The notes under the pieces were generated by a model, which was given only the letters and a program-made list of their open reading frames with translations, was not told where the DNA came from and ran no database searches. A stretch of 25,833 nt of DNA from CAYJLW01 sp964370965. GTDB lineage: Bacteria > Actinomycetota > Acidimicrobiia > UBA2766. The translations under genes and the position numbers were made by a program. The stretch is taken from assembly GCA_964370965.1 (NCBI GenBank), contig CAYJLW010000058.1:1-25833 (forward strand), written 5' to 3'. Below are positions 23,057-25,833 of this stretch, piece by piece (within the stretch, counting starts at the first letter, position 1; each line of letters starts with the position of its first letter).

Positions 23057-23944
23057 TCAGGCCCGGGCGCGGCGCTTGCGGCGGCGGGTGGCCTTCTCGG
23101 CTTCCTCCTGCTCCTTGCGCCGGCGGGCGTACTCGGCGACGGCGATGACGTTGGTCATGACCTCGCCGAAGGAGTCCGGATCGGCGAGGAGCCAGGAGTG
23201 GCGGCCGTCGACGACGTCGGCCTCGCCTCCCAGCGCCTCTGCCATCGCCTCCAGAGAGGCCTCGGGGAGGACCTTGTCCTCCTTGCCCCAGAGGACGACG
23301 ACGGGGAGGCCCCGCTGCTTGAGTGCCTCGAGCTCGTCGCGCAGGTCGGCGCTGCGGGCGATCTGGCCGACACGCCACAGAGCCAGGGGGTTGCGAAAGA
23401 GGTTGCCGATGACGTCCTCGGCGATGACCGGGATGACCCGGGTGACCTGGCGGCCCGGGAGCATGTCACGGGGGAAGTGGAGACCCCAGTCCCAGAGTGG
23501 CCGTTCGGCGAGGGACTTCACGCCGTCCTTCCACACGGAGCCGCCGATGGAGTTCACCAGGACCAGGTAGCTCACCCGGTCGGGGAAGTCGTGGGCGACC
23601 TGGATGGAGACACCGCCGCCGAAGGAGTGACCGGCGAGGTAGAAGTCCTCGTGGATGCCCACCGCCTCACAGAAGGCGATCACCCAGCGGGCGTAACCCT
23701 CGAGGGTGAACTCGTCCTTGGGAAGGTCGGCGGTGCCGCCGAAACCCGGCAGGGACGGGGCCACGACCCGTAGGCCGAGACGGGCGAGGCGGTTCAGGGC
23801 CCGCTTGTAGGAGCGGTCGCCCAGCCCCCAGCCGTGCAGGAAGACGAAGGGGGCGCCGGTGCCCGCCTCGCCGTAGTGAGCGGCGCGGCCGTCGACCTCG
23901 ACGGTCTTCCAGGAGAGATGCCAGAGAGGTTTCTGAGCGACCAT
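23057..23944 (-). CDS. Alpha/beta hydrolase
   Basis: 295 residues. HGWG (37-40) is the oxyanion-hole turn, S107 in AGHSFGGG is the nucleophile, D223 in GKEDKVLP the acid and H249 in DGRHSWLL the base. A cap region lies between about 133 and 195. The fold and motif order match esterases, lipases and dehalogenase-like hydrolases; the substrate cannot be assigned. There is no signal peptide. The C-terminal 25 residues are strongly charged (ARRRKEQEEAEKATRRRKRR), an add-on not needed for catalysis. ATG 23944 has no clear ribosome site. A promoter-like pair ends only about 12 nt upstream, so the transcript may be leaderless. Confidence 0.92.
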   Translation of the reverse strand: MVAQKPLWHLSWKTVEVDGRAAHYGEAGTGAPFVFLHGWGLGDRSYKRALNRLARLGLRVVAPSLPGFGGTADLPKDEFTLEGYARWVIAFCEAVGIHEDFYLAGHSFGGGVSIQVAHDFPDRVSYLVLVNSIGGSVWKDGVKSLAERPLWDWGLHFPRDMLPGRQVTRVIPVIAEDVIGNLFRNPLALWRVGQIARSADLRDELEALKQRGLPVVVLWGKEDKVLPEASLEAMAEALGGEADVVDGRHSWLLADPDSFGEVMTNVIAVAEYARRRKEQEEAEKATRRRKRRARA

Positions 23945-23956
23945 GGTGGTGGATGC

Positions 23957-23988
23957 AAGCTAGCGCGAGCGCGGCCACCTTCTGGCAA
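23957..23988 (-). promoter_or_regulatory. Possible promoter of the alpha/beta hydrolase
   Basis: On the minus strand TTGCCA (23988-23983) and TAGCTT (23962-23957) are 20 nt apart. The boxes are good but the spacing is long. Transcription would start only a few bases before the ATG at 23944, fitting a leaderless mRNA. Confidence 0.3.
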
Positions 23989-24042
23989 CGCCGCGACCGG
24001 CGGGGAACTTCCGCGGCGCTGGGGAACGGGACGGCGCGGCGC

Positions 24043-24339
24043 TCAACCGGTGCGGGCGAGCATGGTCTTTCGCTCGGCCTCGGTCTTGCCCCCCCAGATG
24101 CCGTGCGGCTCCCGGATGGTGAGCGCGTAGTCGAGGCAGTCCCGCAGGACAGGGCACTCGCCGCAGATGGACTTGGCCCTGCTCTCGCGCCGTTCGCGCT
24201 CGTCCTTGCGCTCGACCTGGCTGGGCGGGAAGAAGAGATGCGCCTGCGGGCCGCGGCACGAGGCGTCGAGTTGCCACGGCGCCTCGTCGCCGTACCCGAC
24301 GCTGTGCCCCACCAAGGTCCGAGCCCGTTCCACTCTCAT
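24043..24339 (-). CDS. WhiB-family (Wbl) iron-sulfur transcription factor
   Basis: 98 residues. The four cluster cysteines are C28 (DASCRG), C59, C62 and C68 (ICGECPVLRDC). GIWGG at 80-84 is the beta-turn, followed by KTEAERKTML, a basic DNA-contact tail. Wbl proteins carry an O2/NO-sensitive 4Fe-4S cluster and usually act with the primary sigma factor. A charged helix (ERKDERERRESRAK) lies between C28 and C59. I do not assign a WhiB subclass. ATG 24339 is taken over the longer frame (to 24504) because a -10 box lies 11 nt upstream and no ribosome site is visible, as for a leaderless gene. It lies 98 bp before the hydrolase on the same strand. Confidence 0.93.
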   Translation of the reverse strand: MRVERARTLVGHSVGYGDEAPWQLDASCRGPQAHLFFPPSQVERKDERERRESRAKSICGECPVLRDCLDYALTIREPHGIWGGKTEAERKTMLARTG

Positions 24340-24350
24340 CGTGGGAAAAC

Positions 24351-24377
24351 CATATAAGCAGTTTGAGCACTCCTCAA
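24351..24377 (-). promoter_or_regulatory. whiB promoter region with a 15-bp inverted repeat
   Basis: TATATG (24356-24351) on the minus strand is the best -10 and lies 11 nt from the ATG. An inverted repeat ttgag-cactc-ctcaa (24363-24377) sits just upstream, over the spacer/-35 zone, and could be an operator. TTGAGG within it would be a -35 only with a short 15-nt spacer. This stretch is clearly richer in A/T than its surroundings. Confidence 0.45.
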
Positions 24378-24460
24378 GGGGCAATTTCGCGCACTCGACC
24401 TGCACATTCGCCTTGCGCGCGCACAGCGTTCGGAGCCCTGTCCTCGGTCGCTCCCCGTGG

Positions 24461-25816
24461 TTACGCGGGGCCCTCTCCACCTTCGTGGGCCCCCGGATCG
24501 ACATCGAGGACGAAGCCGTCCACGGCGCGGACGGTGACCAGCTCGCCCTCCCCGATACGGCCCCGATGCGCCCGGGCGGACCACAACGCCCCCTCCACGG
24601 CCACGAGACCCACGGGCGCGAGTGCGCTGCGCACGACGCCGTGGCGACCCACCAGCACCTCGCGGCCGATCGTGGGCGTGGAGAACCTGCTCCGGGACAC
24701 CGAGGTCATCGCGAACGCGAAGAACAGGACGACCCCGCCGCCCACGAGGACGACGGCGTACCAGTGGACGCGGTACACGCCGCTGGCGGTGAACCAGATC
24801 GAACCGGCGAGCACGCAGGCCGTGCCGAAGACGCTCGGGACAGCGAGATTGCCGAGCGCCACGTCGATGCAGAGGGCCACGAGACCGGCGCAGATGAGCG
24901 CCACCGCCCACCAGCGCACAGGCAGCGTCCCCATGGCCTGGAACGACATGAGCGCGAGAGCGGCCCCGACCACGCCGGCGATGCCCACCGAGGCGGCGAA
25001 GAACTCGAAGGCGATGGCGACAAGGCCGAGGACGAGGAGGACGTAGGCGTACGTGGGGGTGTTGATCTTGTGCAGGAAGCCTCTCGCCCCGGTGAGCTTG
25101 TCGAAACGCACGCTCACCGAGGGCACACGGCGGGGACGCTCGCCGCTGCCCGTCTCGACGCGGCGCACCTCGGCGGTCTCGAGGGGGACGACACCGCCCC
25201 CCGCCACGACGGCCGAGCGACCGTCGAGGCCGACCACGGCGTCCCCCACGGTCGGCGCCACGAACGTCACCAGCCCCGCCCGGCGGGCCGCTTGCCCGCT
25301 CACGGACCGGTGTCGCACCCCGGCGTACGCCTCGGCCACCGCCGGGCGCGACGCTTGCCGGCGCAGCAGCGCCCGGGCAGCGCCCGCCGTCAACGGGGGC
25401 CCGTCGAGGTCGTCGGGCAGAAGGGGGCCGATCTCGGCCCCCGGCGCCACAATGGCGAGACCGGCGGCGGCAGCGAGGAAGGCGCCCGCCCCCCGGGCGG
25501 CCGCCCCCGCGGGGCCCACGTAGACGACGACCGGGACAGGCGAACGCCTCACCATCTCCATGATCTCAACACTCGAAACCCCCAGGGAGCCCGGGCTGTT
25601 GACCCGCAACATGAGAACCTCGGCCCGCTCGGCCTCCGCCCGGGCGAGAGCGTCACGCAGGAAGTCGCGCTGCACTGCGTCGATCGGGCCGTCGATCTCC
25701 ACGACGTCCACACCGCCGCCTGTCACACCGCTCCGCAGCTCGCGCTGCTCCGCCACCCCGGCGGGGACCCCCCACCCCCCTGTCACACCGCTCCGCAGCT
25801 CGCGCTGCTCCGCCAC
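24461..25816 (-). CDS. NfeD-like membrane protein with degenerate ClpP-like domain, N-terminus uncertain
   Basis: About 451 residues to a GTG at 25816; the frame is still open at the window edge. Layout: a ClpP-like domain (about 36-190: VVEIDGPIDAVQRDFL, LRVNSPGSLG, RRSPVPVVVYVGPAGA, IVAPGAEIG); four to five membrane helices (about 255-375, starting INTPTYAYVLLVLGLVAIAFEFF); and a C-terminal OB-fold (LVGRHGVVRSALAPVGLVAVEG to VDGFVLDVDP). Long NfeD proteins are membrane proteases that work with stomatin/SPFH partners; none is seen here. The usual catalytic serine in an A-A-S-A-G context reads A-R-G-A-G, with G109 in its place. A signal peptide, normal for this family, is missing. Instead there is a 20-residue repeat coded by the 60-bp tandem repeat, so the true start may be beyond the window or at GTG 25756. 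Confidence 0.82.
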   Translation of the reverse strand: MAEQRELRSGVTGGWGVPAGVAEQRELRSGVTGGGVDVVEIDGPIDAVQRDFLRDALARAEAERAEVLMLRVNSPGSLGVSSVEIMEMVRRSPVPVVVYVGPAGAAARGAGAFLAAAAGLAIVAPGAEIGPLLPDDLDGPPLTAGAARALLRRQASRPAVAEAYAGVRHRSVSGQAARRAGLVTFVAPTVGDAVVGLDGRSAVVAGGGVVPLETAEVRRVETGSGERPRRVPSVSVRFDKLTGARGFLHKINTPTYAYVLLVLGLVAIAFEFFAASVGIAGVVGAALALMSFQAMGTLPVRWWAVALICAGLVALCIDVALGNLAVPSVFGTACVLAGSIWFTASGVYRVHWYAVVLVGGGVVLFFAFAMTSVSRSRFSTPTIGREVLVGRHGVVRSALAPVGLVAVEGALWSARAHRGRIGEGELVTVRAVDGFVLDVDPGAHEGGEGPA

Positions 25817-25833
25817 CCCGGCGGGGACCCCCC
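25719..25833. repeat. 60-bp tandem repeat at the right edge
   Basis: One complete unit (25719-25778) and 55 bp of a second (25779-25833) are identical. In the NfeD-like frame each unit codes 20 residues including VAEQRELRSGVTGG and contains a GTG codon preceded by a G-run. The window ends inside the second copy, which suggests that a contig broke on a longer array. Upstream sequence, including any signal peptide of the NfeD-like protein, is not visible. Confidence 0.95.

Noticed and set aside
24339..24504. N-terminal extension of the WhiB protein
   Set aside because: It would include the promoter-like AT-rich segment and the end of the NfeD-like gene. WhiB proteins normally begin shortly before the first cluster cysteine.

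Overview
This window is a very GC-rich (roughly 70% or more), gene-dense chromosomal segment from an actinobacterium. The evidence is a WhiB-type iron-sulfur regulator, an AfsR/SARP-type regulator, an FxsA-like membrane protein, many GTG starts and many 1-4 bp start/stop overlaps. The class Acidimicrobiia is my best guess from gene content, but nothing here proves it. A run of 100 N at 15130-15229 shows that this is a scaffold. The right edge ends inside a 60-bp tandem repeat and may be a contig end. Most genes are on the minus strand; selA-selB are the clear plus-strand exception.

Layout from left to right. (1) 1-7012, minus: a giant exported protein (at least 2337 residues, running off the left edge) with a signal peptide, a PKD domain and at least three degenerate modules about 450 residues apart. 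It is coupled by a GTGA overlap to an upstream GT-A glycosyltransferase (7009-7800). (2) 7934-9847: a TPR regulator whose SARP-type DNA-binding domain is at the C-terminus. (3) 10017-12735: an operon for a short rubrerythrin, an Hdr/GlpC-like Fe-S protein, a DUF3501 protein and a 48-residue single-span membrane peptide. A promoter and a 19-bp inverted repeat over its -35 lie in front. (4) 12877-14984: aldehyde dehydrogenase and a DUF779 protein. (5) 15075-15317: a 14-bp tandem array interrupted by the assembly gap. (6) 15297-19402, minus: FxsA-like protein, NUDT19-like Nudix hydrolase, LACTB2-like metallo-beta-lactamase-fold protein, and a P1B-type ATPase relic that has lost its catalytic motifs. 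The Nudix/MBL junction is a 30-bp tandem repeat read in two frames. (7) 19580-22803, plus: selA and selB, coding for selenocysteine synthesis and insertion. (8) 22726-25833, minus: a small secreted peptide, an alpha/beta hydrolase, a WhiB protein and an NfeD-like membrane protein whose ClpP-like domain lacks the usual serine.

How the parts fit together. The rubrerythrin operon looks like a peroxide-defence or redox unit with a possible membrane anchor. The ALDH-DUF779 pair is an aldehyde oxidation unit. SelA and SelB imply selenoproteins elsewhere in the genome, since no selC, selD or selenoprotein gene was recognised here. The glycosyltransferase and giant protein may form a glycosylated surface-protein unit, which is inference from coupling only. 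The least ordinary items are the modular giant protein, the P-type ATPase pseudoenzyme, the two-frame repeat at the Nudix/MBL junction, and the 48-residue membrane peptide in the rubrerythrin operon.
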